Shown one piece after another: positions 49,774 through 58,824 of a DNA stretch of 64,000 nucleotides (position 1 is the stretch's first letter; each line of letters begins with the position of its first letter). Under the pieces are notes generated by a model. It was not told the origin of the DNA and did no database searches. It was given only the letters and a program-made list of their open reading frames with translations. Where the stretch lies: NCBI RefSeq assembly GCF_017353255.1, contig NZ_JAFMYU010000007.1, positions 203,272-267,271 of the forward strand. Reading direction: 5' to 3'. Origin of the DNA: Fibrella aquatilis. GTDB lineage: Bacteria; Bacteroidota; Bacteroidia; Cytophagales; Spirosomataceae. Position numbers and translations under genes: made by a program.

Positions 49774-51648
49774 ATGACTGCACTTCGCTCCAAGATACTG
49801 ATTATTTTATTGTTAATCAGTGGGTTAGCATACGCCCAAACGCGTCCGCCGCTCGAACGGCTCGTCTCGCTCAACCTGCGCAACGAGCCGCTGGAACAGG
49901 CCCTGGCGGCCATTAGCCAAGCAGGGCAGTTTAATTTTTCGTACAACCCGGCCCTGCTGGCGCAACGCCCGCCTGTAACGCTTCGGGTCAGTAACCTGCC
50001 CGTACGCGAGGTCTTGGGACAGTTGTTTGGCGGCAGTGTGCGCGTGCGGGTTCGGGGTAATCATGTGATCCTGCTCAAGGCTGATGAACCCGCCCAACCG
50101 AAAGATTTCATCCTCGACGGCTACATAATCGACCGCGAAACCGCCGACCGGATTGGGGCCGTAACGCTCTTTGAACGTACCTCGCTACGGTCGGCGGTGT
50201 CAAATGGCTACGGTTATTACCGGCTTAAACTCCCGACGGCTCTGCCAACTATACGGCTGGAAGTGCGCCGCGAAACCTACGTCAACCGGTCACTGACGGT
50301 GTCGACCCGCCAAACCCAGCCCCTCAACATTTACCTCACCCTCGCCGCCCGCCGTGCCACGTTCGGCGACTCAATCCCGCGCTTGCCAGTCGTAGCGGGT
50401 CAGCTTCCAGTACCTACTACGCCGCTGCCCGATACGGCGCTGCTTCCGTTGGTGGCCACATACCCGGTCGCGTATGTACCCACCGGCTTAGACGAAGTAA
50501 CAGTACCGCCTTCGTTTCTGGCCCGCACCCGCCGCCGCATGGGCCGGTGGGCATTGTCGGCCAAGCAACTCATCACCGACATAAACCTCGACCGCGACAC
50601 CCTCTACCGAACCTGGCAGGTGAGCTTTTTGCCGACCCTTGGCAGCAACCGCGCCCTCGACGGTCGCATCATCAACGACTATTCGCTCAACATCCTGGTC
50701 GGTTATTCGCTGGGGGTGCGGAAACTGGAACTGGGCGGGCTATACAATATCGTGCGGCAGGATGTGCAGGGCGTACAACTGTCGGGCTTTGGTAACCTGG
50801 TTGGGGGCAACACGCGGGGTGTACAACTGGCCGGCTTCCTCAATACAAACCAGGGCAACGTGGCCCCCCTGCAAGCGGCAGGCTTTCTGAACCTTGTAGG
50901 CGGCAACGTGCGGGGCGTGCAACTGGCGGGTTTCCTGAACGTGGTCCGGCGCGACGTGCAGGGTGTGCAGGCGGCTGGCTTTACCAACATAGTGCCGGGC
51001 GATGTGGCAGGTGTGCAACTCGCGGGCTTCAGTAACCACGTAGCGGGTACGTTGCGCGGCTGGCAGGTCAGCGGGTTTCTCAACTATGCCGATACGGTGG
51101 CGCGTGGGGGGCAGTTGGGGTTCATCAACGTAGCCAATGTCTCGAAACGCGTGCCGATTGGCTTTTTCAGCTACGTGAAGCAGGGCGGTTACCGCGACCT
51201 GAGCCTGTCGGCCAACGAGGTGACGACGCTGAACGTCAGCTTCCGCACGGGCGTGCGGCGGTTCTACAACATCTTCACGGTGGGCCTTAACCCGGCCACC
51301 AACGTCTGGAGTTTCGGCTATGGCCTGGGCACCCGCACCACCGAATTCCGGGGCTGGTCGCTGGCGCTTGAGGCGTCTGTGCATCAGCTCAACCGGGTGA
51401 ACGAACCCGTGGCCGAAGAAAACCGGCTGCTGCGCCTTTCGCCACTGCTGACCAGGCAACTCGCCGGGCGACTATCCTTCTCGGTTGGCCCCACGCTCAA
51501 CGCCTACCATCCTGATGACCGCGACCGCTCTGCCCTGCGCGGCATCACGCTCCCCGCCTTGCTCGTCTCCTCCGACTCGCCCGCCAACCCCCGCACCCAA
51601 TGGACCGGCTGGCTCGGCTGGCAAGGCAACCTGGCCGTTCGGCTATGA
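49774..51648 (+). CDS. STN-domain outer membrane protein with 16-residue surface repeats
   Basis: This 624-residue exported protein has a signal peptide (IILLLISGLAYAQ), an STN domain (about 30-95, with LNLRNEPLEQALAAISQAGQ and VREVLGQLFGGSVRVRVRGN), a carboxypeptidase-like domain (about 110-190) and a linker. A run of seven to eight 16-residue repeats of the form GVQLAGFLNxVxGNVR follows (about 327-445), as in the LA_2272 surface-repeat family, and then a barrel-like C-terminus. There is no TonB plug or TonB-dependent barrel, which is unusual because STN domains normally sit on TonB receptors. ATG 49774 follows the promoter by 20 nt. It probably signals to the FecR protein. Confidence 0.88.
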   Translation: MTALRSKILIILLLISGLAYAQTRPPLERLVSLNLRNEPLEQALAAISQAGQFNFSYNPALLAQRPPVTLRVSNLPVREVLGQLFGGSVRVRVRGNHVILLKADEPAQPKDFILDGYIIDRETADRIGAVTLFERTSLRSAVSNGYGYYRLKLPTALPTIRLEVRRETYVNRSLTVSTRQTQPLNIYLTLAARRATFGDSIPRLPVVAGQLPVPTTPLPDTALLPLVATYPVAYVPTGLDEVTVPPSFLARTRRRMGRWALSAKQLITDINLDRDTLYRTWQVSFLPTLGSNRALDGRIINDYSLNILVGYSLGVRKLELGGLYNIVRQDVQGVQLSGFGNLVGGNTRGVQLAGFLNTNQGNVAPLQAAGFLNLVGGNVRGVQLAGFLNVVRRDVQGVQAAGFTNIVPGDVAGVQLAGFSNHVAGTLRGWQVSGFLNYADTVARGGQLGFINVANVSKRVPIGFFSYVKQGGYRDLSLSANEVTTLNVSFRTGVRRFYNIFTVGLNPATNVWSFGYGLGTRTTEFRGWSLALEASVHQLNRVNEPVAEENRLLRLSPLLTRQLAGRLSFSVGPTLNAYHPDDRDRSALRGITLPALLVSSDSPANPRTQWTGWLGWQGNLAVRL

Positions 51649-51686
51649 TTATAACAAGGCATCGAGGCATACCATCCTTTTTACGT

Positions 51687-52826
51687 ATGAAAACAAGAAC
51701 GCAACCCTATGTATTGCTCTTTCTGAGTTTATTCGCTTGCGAGAAGCAGCAAGATTTAATTGTAGACGCATCGTCTAAAGAAACTATTTTAAAAATCATT
51801 AATGCAGAAAAAGGCATTCAAAACTTGAATGCCTTATCATTTGCTGTAGTGAAAGGAAATCAGTTGCTATGGGCAGAGGCGCTTGGCAAGGCTACCCGTA
51901 CAAAAGAAGCCAGTATTGATACGCGATTTCTGATCGCCAGTGTTTCTAAAACCGTCACGGCAGTTGCGGCTCTCAAATTAGCGGAAAACAAGCAGTTGGA
52001 TTTAGACGCTGATATAAGCACTTATTTGCCGTTTCAAGTTCGGAATCCGCAATTTAGCCATGTACCCATCACAACAAGGATGCTACTGAATCACTCAAGT
52101 AGCATTTCCGACACAGGGTTTAATTCATTTGATTTCTACTGTTGGAATGAAGACTGCCCGACACCGCTGTCTACTTTTTTTCGAGATATATTCGATCCCG
52201 CCGGACAATTCTATCGCGTGAAGAAATTCGACAACTATTCGCCCGGAACAAAAGGAACGTATTCCAACATGGGTTTTGCTTTGTTGGGTTATCTCATTGA
52301 GCGAGTTGCCAGGCAACCTTTTGACGACTACTGCAAGCAACAAATTTTCGTGCCTTTAGGCATGTCAAAAACGGAGTGGCGGCTAAAAAATAGTCCCCTA
52401 ACGGAGCTTGCCGTTACAGGCACGCCTACCATCAATTCATCAGAAGACCCATTCACCTTCATAGACTATCCAAATGGTGGTATACGAACTACGCCTACCG
52501 ATTTGTCTAAATTTCAGCGGATGTTAATGAACGATGGTGTGTTCAACAACACGCAGATTCTGTCCAAGAGAACTGTAGACCTCATGAAAAAATACACCTT
52601 AACTATAAATAAGTTTGGCTTTAATCTTGATTTTGGATTAGGGATGTATTATTCAAACATTAAAGGAAAAATACTGTTTGGCCACGTTGGAAATGAGAGC
52701 GGAACCACGACATCTATGCAATTTGACCCAGAAAGCAAAATAGGCGTTATCGTGTTTACGAATTCCGATACCGCCAATCTTGATTTAATCATCTATTCAC
52801 TATATAAATTTGCATCAGAAAAATGA
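51687..52826 (+). CDS. Class C beta-lactamase-like serine hydrolase lipoprotein
   Basis: This 379-residue lipoprotein (signal LLFLSLFACEKQ) has the penicillin-binding fold. The catalytic SxxK is in FLIASVSKTVTAVAAL (about residue 92). The Tyr motif is YSNMGFALLGYLIE (about 195), and the third box is HVGNESGTTTSM (about 335, HxG in place of KTG). Relatives are D-amino-peptide hydrolases and esterases rather than true drug-resistance enzymes; the sequence cannot tell which. ATG 51687 (MKTRTQPYVL) is chosen. Low GC compared with neighbours marks it as foreign. It overlaps the next gene by ATGA. Confidence 0.88.
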   Translation: MKTRTQPYVLLFLSLFACEKQQDLIVDASSKETILKIINAEKGIQNLNALSFAVVKGNQLLWAEALGKATRTKEASIDTRFLIASVSKTVTAVAALKLAENKQLDLDADISTYLPFQVRNPQFSHVPITTRMLLNHSSSISDTGFNSFDFYCWNEDCPTPLSTFFRDIFDPAGQFYRVKKFDNYSPGTKGTYSNMGFALLGYLIERVARQPFDDYCKQQIFVPLGMSKTEWRLKNSPLTELAVTGTPTINSSEDPFTFIDYPNGGIRTTPTDLSKFQRMLMNDGVFNNTQILSKRTVDLMKKYTLTINKFGFNLDFGLGMYYSNIKGKILFGHVGNESGTTTSMQFDPESKIGVIVFTNSDTANLDLIIYSLYKFASEK

Positions 52827-53419
52827 AAACGCCACTGTTAATAATTTGCTTCGCTATAAGTTATTGCTGCGCATTTTCTCAGGAAGCAACGAAAGAAGGA
52901 ACGCCATTAACTAAACGTTTTGGTTTTTCGGCAGGTTACTACGGGGATAAAGTAACAAATCACGGTTTGCTTTTTGGTGTAGAGAGATACCTGGCTACTA
53001 CCGAGCATTATACTGTGATAAGTTCGGTTCAGTTAGCTGCCTTCGTTGCCGATCAAAATTTTACGGCTCTTTCTGTATTACCAAGAATCGGGCTGAGAAA
53101 AACGGCTAATTCTGGCTTGTTAGCTGAGGGTAGTATTGGCTTAGGGTACCTTCACAAATTTTATGCGTATACTGAATACGAAGTGGGTGGCCAAGGCCAA
53201 TTAATAGCAAAACGAAAAGCAGCGCAGGCGTCGGTCATGCCATCTATTTGCCTAGGTATAGGGTATGATTTCAGACGTAAAACGAAGCTGCCCTTTTTGT
53301 ATTTTTTGCGAGGCTCCGTTAACTATAATTATCCAAGTAAACAGCTTTTTTTTGAAGCGTCTTATGCCATTGAGACAGGCCTTACCTACGTACCTACAAT
53401 TAAGATAGGCAAGCGGTAA
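52823..53419 (+). CDS. Small outer membrane beta-barrel-like protein, unknown function
   Basis: No named family is recognised. The 198 residues start with a signal peptide (LLIICFAISYCCAFSQ) and then alternate aromatic and polar residues as in a small beta-barrel (RFGFSAGYYGDK, LGYLHKFYAYTEYEVGGQGQ, CLGIGYDFRRKTKLPFLYFL). It overlaps the hydrolase gene by 4 bp, so the two are expressed together. Base composition is as low as that of its partner. It might be an envelope partner of the hydrolase. Confidence 0.75.
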   Translation: MKTPLLIICFAISYCCAFSQEATKEGTPLTKRFGFSAGYYGDKVTNHGLLFGVERYLATTEHYTVISSVQLAAFVADQNFTALSVLPRIGLRKTANSGLLAEGSIGLGYLHKFYAYTEYEVGGQGQLIAKRKAAQASVMPSICLGIGYDFRRKTKLPFLYFLRGSVNYNYPSKQLFFEASYAIETGLTYVPTIKIGKR

Positions 53420-53448
53420 TACAACTAGCTGTCGATAACAACCGGTGA

Positions 53449-53478
53449 ATAGGGGTCCTCACCTCCCCACCTGTCATA
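53449..53478 (+). promoter_or_regulatory. ECF promoter site 3, before the TonB receptor
   Basis: ATAGGGGT (53449-53456), 16 bp, GTCATA (53473-53478), again identical in both boxes and spacing to sites 1 and 2. The receptor ATG is 21 nt after the -10 box. It lies just after the low-GC insert. Confidence 0.78.
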
Positions 53479-53499
53479 GCGGCAAACTAACTGCACGCT

Positions 53500-55872
53500 A
53501 TGTCTTCTTCCTTTCTGTCGGCTCTGCTTGTGAGCCTGTTGCTGTCGGTGTCTGCCTGGGGGCAGGCGGGGTTTACGCAAACCATTCGCGGGTCGGTGGT
53601 GGATCAGGCGGTGCAAACGCCCATTCCGGGGGCAACGGTGGTGCTGCTGAGTGCCAACCCCGTGCGCGGCACCATGACCGAAGCCGACGGGTCGTTTCGG
53701 CTGACAAACGTACCCGTGGGGCGGCAAACGCTCAAGGTCTCGTTTGTGGGCTATAAAGAGGCCCTGCTCGCCAACGTCGTAGTCGATGCAGGCAAAGAAC
53801 TCGTCCTCACCATTGCCCTGGAAGAGACCGTGGGGCAGTTGGCCGAGGTGGTCGTGCGGCCCACGCTCGAAAAAGACAAGCCCCTCAACGAACTCTCGAC
53901 GGTATCGGCGCGGACGTTTTCGGTGGAAGAAACGCAACGGTTCGCCGCCGCCGTCAACGACCCTGCCCGTATGGCCACGGCCTATGCCGGGGTAGTTGGG
54001 GCCAACGACGGCAACAACATGATCGTGATCCGGGGCAACACGCCTAACGGCCTGCTGTGGCGCATGGAGGGCGTCGAGATTCCCAATCCCAATCATTTCG
54101 GCGGGGTGGGCATGGCGTCGGGCGGTATCTCGATTTTGAGTGCCCAACTGCTCGCCAACTCCGACTTCCTGACCGGAGCCTTCGCCGCTGAATACGGTAA
54201 CGCGCTGTCGGGCGTGTTTGATCTGCGGCTGCGGCGGGGCAACAACCAAAAGGCCGAACGTACCCTGCAAGCAGGCGTACTGGGCCTCGACGTCTCGGCA
54301 GAGGGGCCGTTCAAAAAGGGTTATAAAGGGTCGTATCTGTTCAATTACCGCTACTCCACGCTATCGCTGCTCAGTAAGGCGGGGCTGGACGTGGGGCCGG
54401 GGCAGACAAACTTTCAAGATCTGTCGTTCAACGTCTATTTGCCCACCACCCGGCTGGGTACGTTCACGCTCTTCGGTTTCGGCGGGCTGAGCACACAAAA
54501 CATCGATGCCAAGCGCGACTCGACCACCTGGACCGGCGAGTTCGACCGCTACGATCAGCGCTATACTGCCAACACCGGCGCGGCGGGCCTTGCCCACGCC
54601 CTCAACATCGGCCCGCGGACGTACCTGAAAACGGTGGCCCTGCTGTCGGGCTACGAAAACCGGTCGCGCACGGATTGGCTCTTGCCCACCTACGTACCGG
54701 AATTGCGGGCAGAAGAGGGATACGTGATCCGCAAAGGCATTTTGTCGACTACGCTCACCCACAAACTCAACGCCCAACACACGTTTCGGGCGGGGCTGAT
54801 TGGCACGCAGATTGGCTATGAACTGGCCCGCAACGCTTGGGATGCCGAGCAACGGCGGCTCGTGCGCACGGTCAACGTCGCCAACCAACGTACCAGTACC
54901 CTACAAGCTTTCGCGCAGTGGAATTACCGCCCTACCGAAGTCCTGACCCTCAACGCCGGGCTGCACTACCTGCGGCTCGCCCTCAACGGCACCGCTGCTC
55001 TCGAACCGCGCGCGTCGGTGCGGTGGGCGTTTGGCGCGGGGCAGGCCTTCAGCTTCGGTTATGGCCTGCACAGCCAAACGCAAAACCCCGCCTCACTTTT
55101 CGCCAGCCGCCCGGTCGGCGACGGACTTGGAACGGACGTGCCCACACCACGAACCAATCAATCACTGGGGTTCACGCGGGCGCACCACTTCGTGCTGGCC
55201 TACGACCGCCGCCTTACTGACTACCTTCGCCTGAAAGTCGAGACCTATTATCAGTCGCTGTTCAACATCCCCATCAGTGCCGACTCGGCCTCGTCGTTTG
55301 CGCTCATCAATGACACCGACGGATTTTACTCGCGTCCGTTGGCCAGCACGGGCCGGGGTCGCAACTACGGGCTGGAACTGACGCTGGAGCAGTTTCTACA
55401 CAACGGCCTGTATTTCATGCTGTCATCGTCGCTCTACCGGTCTGAGTACCAGGGTTCTGACCAAATCTGGCGACGCAGCCGTTTCGACGGGGGGCAAGCC
55501 ACGAGCTTTCTGGCGGGCAAAGAGTTCGTGCTAAACGAGCGTAACACGCTGGGGATCAACATAAAAATGACTTATAACGGCGGCTTTCGCGAAACGCCCA
55601 TCAACATACCCACGTCGCGGAAGCGGGGCGAAACGGTTCGGTTCGATAGCTTAGCGTTCACCAATAAACTGCCCGACTACTTCCGCACCGACGTTCGGTT
55701 TAGCTGGAAAAAGAACCGCCCCCGCAGCACCCGTACCCTCTCGCTCGACGTCCAGAACATAACGAACCGCCAAAACGTATTCGGCACCTGGTTCGACCCG
55801 CAGACCGGCAACACCCACACGTATTACCAAACGGGGTTGTTGCCCGTGCTGAGTTATAGAGTAGCGTTTTAA
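53500..55872 (+). CDS. TonB-dependent receptor with carboxypeptidase-like domain, no STN
   Basis: This 790-residue outer membrane transporter has a signal peptide (ALLVSLLLSVSAWGQ), a carboxypeptidase-like regulatory domain (about 28-105, with TPIPGATVVLLSANPVRGTM) and a plug (about 130-235, with NDGNNMIVIRGNTPNGLLWR). The large barrel ends in a typical aromatic residue (GLLPVLSYRVAF). It has no STN domain, yet it stands behind the same ECF promoter as the STN protein and sigma gene. This suggests that uptake and signalling are split between two proteins. The ligand is unknown. The NtrY-like kinase gene starts 91 bp downstream. Confidence 0.92.
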   Translation: MSSSFLSALLVSLLLSVSAWGQAGFTQTIRGSVVDQAVQTPIPGATVVLLSANPVRGTMTEADGSFRLTNVPVGRQTLKVSFVGYKEALLANVVVDAGKELVLTIALEETVGQLAEVVVRPTLEKDKPLNELSTVSARTFSVEETQRFAAAVNDPARMATAYAGVVGANDGNNMIVIRGNTPNGLLWRMEGVEIPNPNHFGGVGMASGGISILSAQLLANSDFLTGAFAAEYGNALSGVFDLRLRRGNNQKAERTLQAGVLGLDVSAEGPFKKGYKGSYLFNYRYSTLSLLSKAGLDVGPGQTNFQDLSFNVYLPTTRLGTFTLFGFGGLSTQNIDAKRDSTTWTGEFDRYDQRYTANTGAAGLAHALNIGPRTYLKTVALLSGYENRSRTDWLLPTYVPELRAEEGYVIRKGILSTTLTHKLNAQHTFRAGLIGTQIGYELARNAWDAEQRRLVRTVNVANQRTSTLQAFAQWNYRPTEVLTLNAGLHYLRLALNGTAALEPRASVRWAFGAGQAFSFGYGLHSQTQNPASLFASRPVGDGLGTDVPTPRTNQSLGFTRAHHFVLAYDRRLTDYLRLKVETYYQSLFNIPISADSASSFALINDTDGFYSRPLASTGRGRNYGLELTLEQFLHNGLYFMLSSSLYRSEYQGSDQIWRRSRFDGGQATSFLAGKEFVLNERNTLGINIKMTYNGGFRETPINIPTSRKRGETVRFDSLAFTNKLPDYFRTDVRFSWKKNRPRSTRTLSLDVQNITNRQNVFGTWFDPQTGNTHTYYQTGLLPVLSYRVAF

Positions 55873-55963
55873 AGGTGTTGAAAACCTATATCTTGTATTG
55901 TTCTGATTCTGGCGCGAAGTTCGGGGGAGAAATCGACGACCGTTCGGTTTCTGTACTGTAGTA

Positions 55964-57352
55964 ATGAATCGATTTGCGATTGGTATTGTCGTGCGCATCG
56001 GTGGGCTATTCCTGCTGGTCGGGCTAGCCACGTACTTATGGCTGATGCGGCAGGGGCTGATAACCCGCAGCACCATTGTGCCCACCCTCACCATGCCGTT
56101 ACTGATCGTGACAGGGATCTTCCTGCTTTGGCTGGTAGCGAACCTTTACCAGTACGTAACGGGTATCAACCGCAAGCTAACGTTCTTCCTGGAGTCGGTG
56201 CGGTACTCCGACTTTGCCATCACCTTCAACGCCAACAACAGGCTGGGGCCGTCGTTTGCGCAGGTCAACCAGCAGTTTAACGAGGTGCTGGAAGCGTTTC
56301 GGCAGGCGCGGGCCGAGAAAGAAGCCAACCTCCAGTACCTCAACACCATTGTGCAGCACGTGAGCGTGGGCCTGCTCGCGTTCGACGCCTCCGGTCAGGT
56401 GGAACTGGTGAATCAGGCGGCGCTGAAGCTGCTAAACACCTACCGGCTGCGGCTACTGTCGGACCTCGAAGCGCAGCACCCCGACCTGCCCGCCCGGCTG
56501 ACGGGGCCGGGGCGGCAGGCGGCCTTTGCCTACGCCGCCGGGCAGGGCAACGACCTGGCCATCCGCACCACCGACGTACGGTTGCGGGGGCGGCTGGTCA
56601 CGCTGGCATCGCTGCAAAACATCCGGTCTGAGTTGCAGCAAAAGGAGGTCGATGCCTGGCAGAACCTGACCAAGGTACTGCGCCACGAAATCATGAACTC
56701 GGTCACGCCGCTGGTGTCGCTGACGGGCACGATGCAGGCCATTCTGGAACAGGACATCGCCCAAAACCTGCCCACAGAAGGCCCTAATGCCCCTATCCTG
56801 ACCGAGGCCGTGGGTGATCTGCGCGATGCCCTGGCCACCATTGCACAACGCGGCGAGGGCATTATGCGCTTCGTAGATGCCTACCGCCATTTCACCACCA
56901 TCCCCACACCCCGCCTGACCGACGTGCCCGTATCGGCCCTGATGCAGCGCGTGGCCGGACTGGTACGCCCCACCTTCGACGAGCAAAAGATTGACCTGCG
57001 CGTGACCCTGCCCGACACCCCGCGCACCATCCGCGCCGACGAAGCACAGGTGGAAATGATCTTGTTGAATCTGCTGAAAAATGCCCGCGAAGCCGTAGAG
57101 CGTACCCCCAGGCCGATCATCCACTTCGAGGCCCTCCCCGACGCGGCCCGCCTCACCATCCGTGTAGCAGACAATGGCCCCGGCATTGAACCCGAAGCCC
57201 TGGAGCAGATTTTCATCCCCTTTTTCACCACCAAAAAAACGGGTTCCGGCATTGGCCTCAGTCTCTCGCGCCAGATGATGCAACAGCAAGGCGGCCAACT
57301 CACCGTCGACACCACCGTGGGTGAAGGCACCGCATTTTGCCTGACTTTTTGA
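55964..57352 (+). CDS. NtrY-like membrane histidine kinase
   Basis: This 462-residue inner membrane kinase has two N-terminal helices (VVRIGGLFLLVGLATYLWLM and LTMPLLIVTGIFLLWLVANL). A PAS-like region follows (about 105-200), then HisKA with His about 241 in LTKVLRHEIMNSVTPLVSLT, and HATPase_c (LLNLLKNAREAV, VADNGPGIEPEALEQIF, KKTGSGIGLSLSRQMMQQQG). The form RHEIMNSV is typical of NtrY-type kinases that pair with NtrC-type regulators. The likely partner is the regulator at 46550, about 8 kb upstream on the same strand. Its start codon is the first ATG after a 91-bp gap. Confidence 0.9.
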   Translation: MNRFAIGIVVRIGGLFLLVGLATYLWLMRQGLITRSTIVPTLTMPLLIVTGIFLLWLVANLYQYVTGINRKLTFFLESVRYSDFAITFNANNRLGPSFAQVNQQFNEVLEAFRQARAEKEANLQYLNTIVQHVSVGLLAFDASGQVELVNQAALKLLNTYRLRLLSDLEAQHPDLPARLTGPGRQAAFAYAAGQGNDLAIRTTDVRLRGRLVTLASLQNIRSELQQKEVDAWQNLTKVLRHEIMNSVTPLVSLTGTMQAILEQDIAQNLPTEGPNAPILTEAVGDLRDALATIAQRGEGIMRFVDAYRHFTTIPTPRLTDVPVSALMQRVAGLVRPTFDEQKIDLRVTLPDTPRTIRADEAQVEMILLNLLKNAREAVERTPRPIIHFEALPDAARLTIRVADNGPGIEPEALEQIFIPFFTTKKTGSGIGLSLSRQMMQQQGGQLTVDTTVGEGTAFCLTF

Positions 57353-57407
57353 GGTTTTTTTGACTTGCCGCTTAAATTAGCCAGATTCGGGTAATCCTGG
57401 CAGTTGT

Positions 57408-58673
57408 ATGGCACTTGCTACCCTCGAAACGACCCGTTCCGCCACCTCGGCCCTGCCTGCGAAGGCCTGGCTGGTGGTGGTGTTGCTGTGTGTGGTGGGG
57501 TGCCTGAACTACCTCGACCGGATCATGATCACCACCATGCGGACGTCGATTGTGGCCGATATGCCCATGACCGACGCCCAGTTTGGTTTGCTGACGTCGG
57601 TGTTTTTGTGGGTATATGGCGGGCTGAGTCCCCTGGCTGGGTTCATGGCCGACCGCTTCAACCGCAGTCGGGTCATTGTGGGTAGCCTGTTTGTGTGGTC
57701 GGTGGTGACCTGGCTCACGGCCTACGCTACTACGTTTCCCCAGTTGCTGGCCACGCGGGCACTCATGGGCATCAGCGAGGCCTGCTATATCCCCGCCGCC
57801 CTCGCCCTCATTGCCGATTACCACCGGGGCAGCACCCGGTCGCTGGCCACGGGCATCCACATGGCAGGCATTATGGCGGGGCAAAGCCTGGGTTTTCTAG
57901 GCGGCTACATAGCCGACCACTGGCACTGGAATACGGCCTTCAGCACACTGGGTGGCCTGGGCGTGGGCTATGCCGTTTTGCTGGCCCTGCTCCTGCGCGA
58001 TGCCCCCCGCCAACTGGATTCACCCGAAGCACAAAAATTACCAGAGGCAGGCGAAATACATTTTGGGGCGGCCCTGAAAGACCTTTTCCGGCGACCTAAA
58101 TTCTGGCTGGCGCTGAGTTTCTGGGGACTGCTGGGTGTGGCTAACTGGCTGGTGCTGGCGTGGTTACCGACCTATTTCAAAGAGCAGTTTTCGCTATCCC
58201 AAACGCAGGCGGGTATCTACGGCACGGCCTATTTCCACGCCGCCGCCCTCGTTGGCGTGCTCATTGGCGGGTTCTGGGCCGACCGCTGGAGCCGCACCAA
58301 CATACGCGGGCGGATGCTGGTGCCTGCCATCGGTTTCTGCTTGGCCGCCCCGGCTATTTTTCTGGCGAGTAGTACAAGTCTGCTGGTCGCAGCCGTGGCG
58401 GGGTTCATGGTCTACGCCCTTACGCGCACCTTCGCCGATGCCAACATGATGCCCATCCTCTGCCAGATCACCGACCCGCGCTATCGAGCCACGGGCTATG
58501 GCATCCTGAACCTGTTTAGTTGTGTGGTGGGTGGCCTGGGCATCTACGCCGGGGGTAGCCTCCGCGACGGCCACGTGAACCTGAGCCTGCTTTTCCAACT
58601 AGCCTCTGTATTATTGGTCCTATGTGCGGTCTTGGTCTACGGTATCAAACCCGAAAAAACGGAACGTAGATAA
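57408..58673 (+). CDS. Major facilitator superfamily transporter
   Basis: This 421-residue inner membrane carrier has twelve predicted helices. The first is VVLLCVVGCLNYLDRIMI, with the NYLDR motif of the hexuronate/spinster-like MFS group. The loop GFMADRFNRSRVIVGSL is the MFS motif A. It probably moves an organic anion or sugar acid by proton symport; the substrate is not known. It is upstream of the exported aminotransferase and cytochrome genes. The last codons and stop lie in the left arm of IR22. Confidence 0.9.
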   Translation: MALATLETTRSATSALPAKAWLVVVLLCVVGCLNYLDRIMITTMRTSIVADMPMTDAQFGLLTSVFLWVYGGLSPLAGFMADRFNRSRVIVGSLFVWSVVTWLTAYATTFPQLLATRALMGISEACYIPAALALIADYHRGSTRSLATGIHMAGIMAGQSLGFLGGYIADHWHWNTAFSTLGGLGVGYAVLLALLLRDAPRQLDSPEAQKLPEAGEIHFGAALKDLFRRPKFWLALSFWGLLGVANWLVLAWLPTYFKEQFSLSQTQAGIYGTAYFHAAALVGVLIGGFWADRWSRTNIRGRMLVPAIGFCLAAPAIFLASSTSLLVAAVAGFMVYALTRTFADANMMPILCQITDPRYRATGYGILNLFSCVVGGLGIYAGGSLRDGHVNLSLLFQLASVLLVLCAVLVYGIKPEKTERR

Positions 58674-58811
58674 CAAGTTTTTTTGGACAGGATTATCAGG
58701 ATTTCAGGATTTACGGGATTTTTTAAATCCGTTTTTGGGCGAGAAAAAGAAAATCCTGTTCATCCTGCCATCCTGATAATCCTGTCCAAAAAAACTTGTT
58801 ATCTACGTTCC
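58661..58811. repeat. Long inverted repeat IR22, with 67-bp core shared with IR23
   Basis: Perfect 42-bp arms (58661-58702, 58770-58811) enclose a 67-bp core. That core, reversed, matches the IR23 core at 66 of 67 positions. The outermost 17 bp of the arms (with GAACGTAGATAACAAG) are not found in IR23 and equal the end of the MFS gene, mirrored on the far side. Confidence 0.98.
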
Positions 58812-58824
58812 CTCTTACTCCGAT

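Larger units (their letters stand above)
51650..53425. other. Low-GC insert of two genes inside the signalling locus
   Basis: Base use changes sharply. The 60 bases from 51781 have 15 G or C, while the 60 bases from 51361 have 37. The insert holds the serine hydrolase and membrane protein genes, starts right after the STN gene and ends just before the third ECF promoter. No transposase, integrase or clear flanking repeat is seen. Lateral acquisition is inferred from composition alone. Confidence 0.75.

Noticed and set aside
51485..51778. 97-residue open frame overlapping the STN gene and the hydrolase gene
   Set aside because: It is in another frame across two well-supported genes and has no domain.
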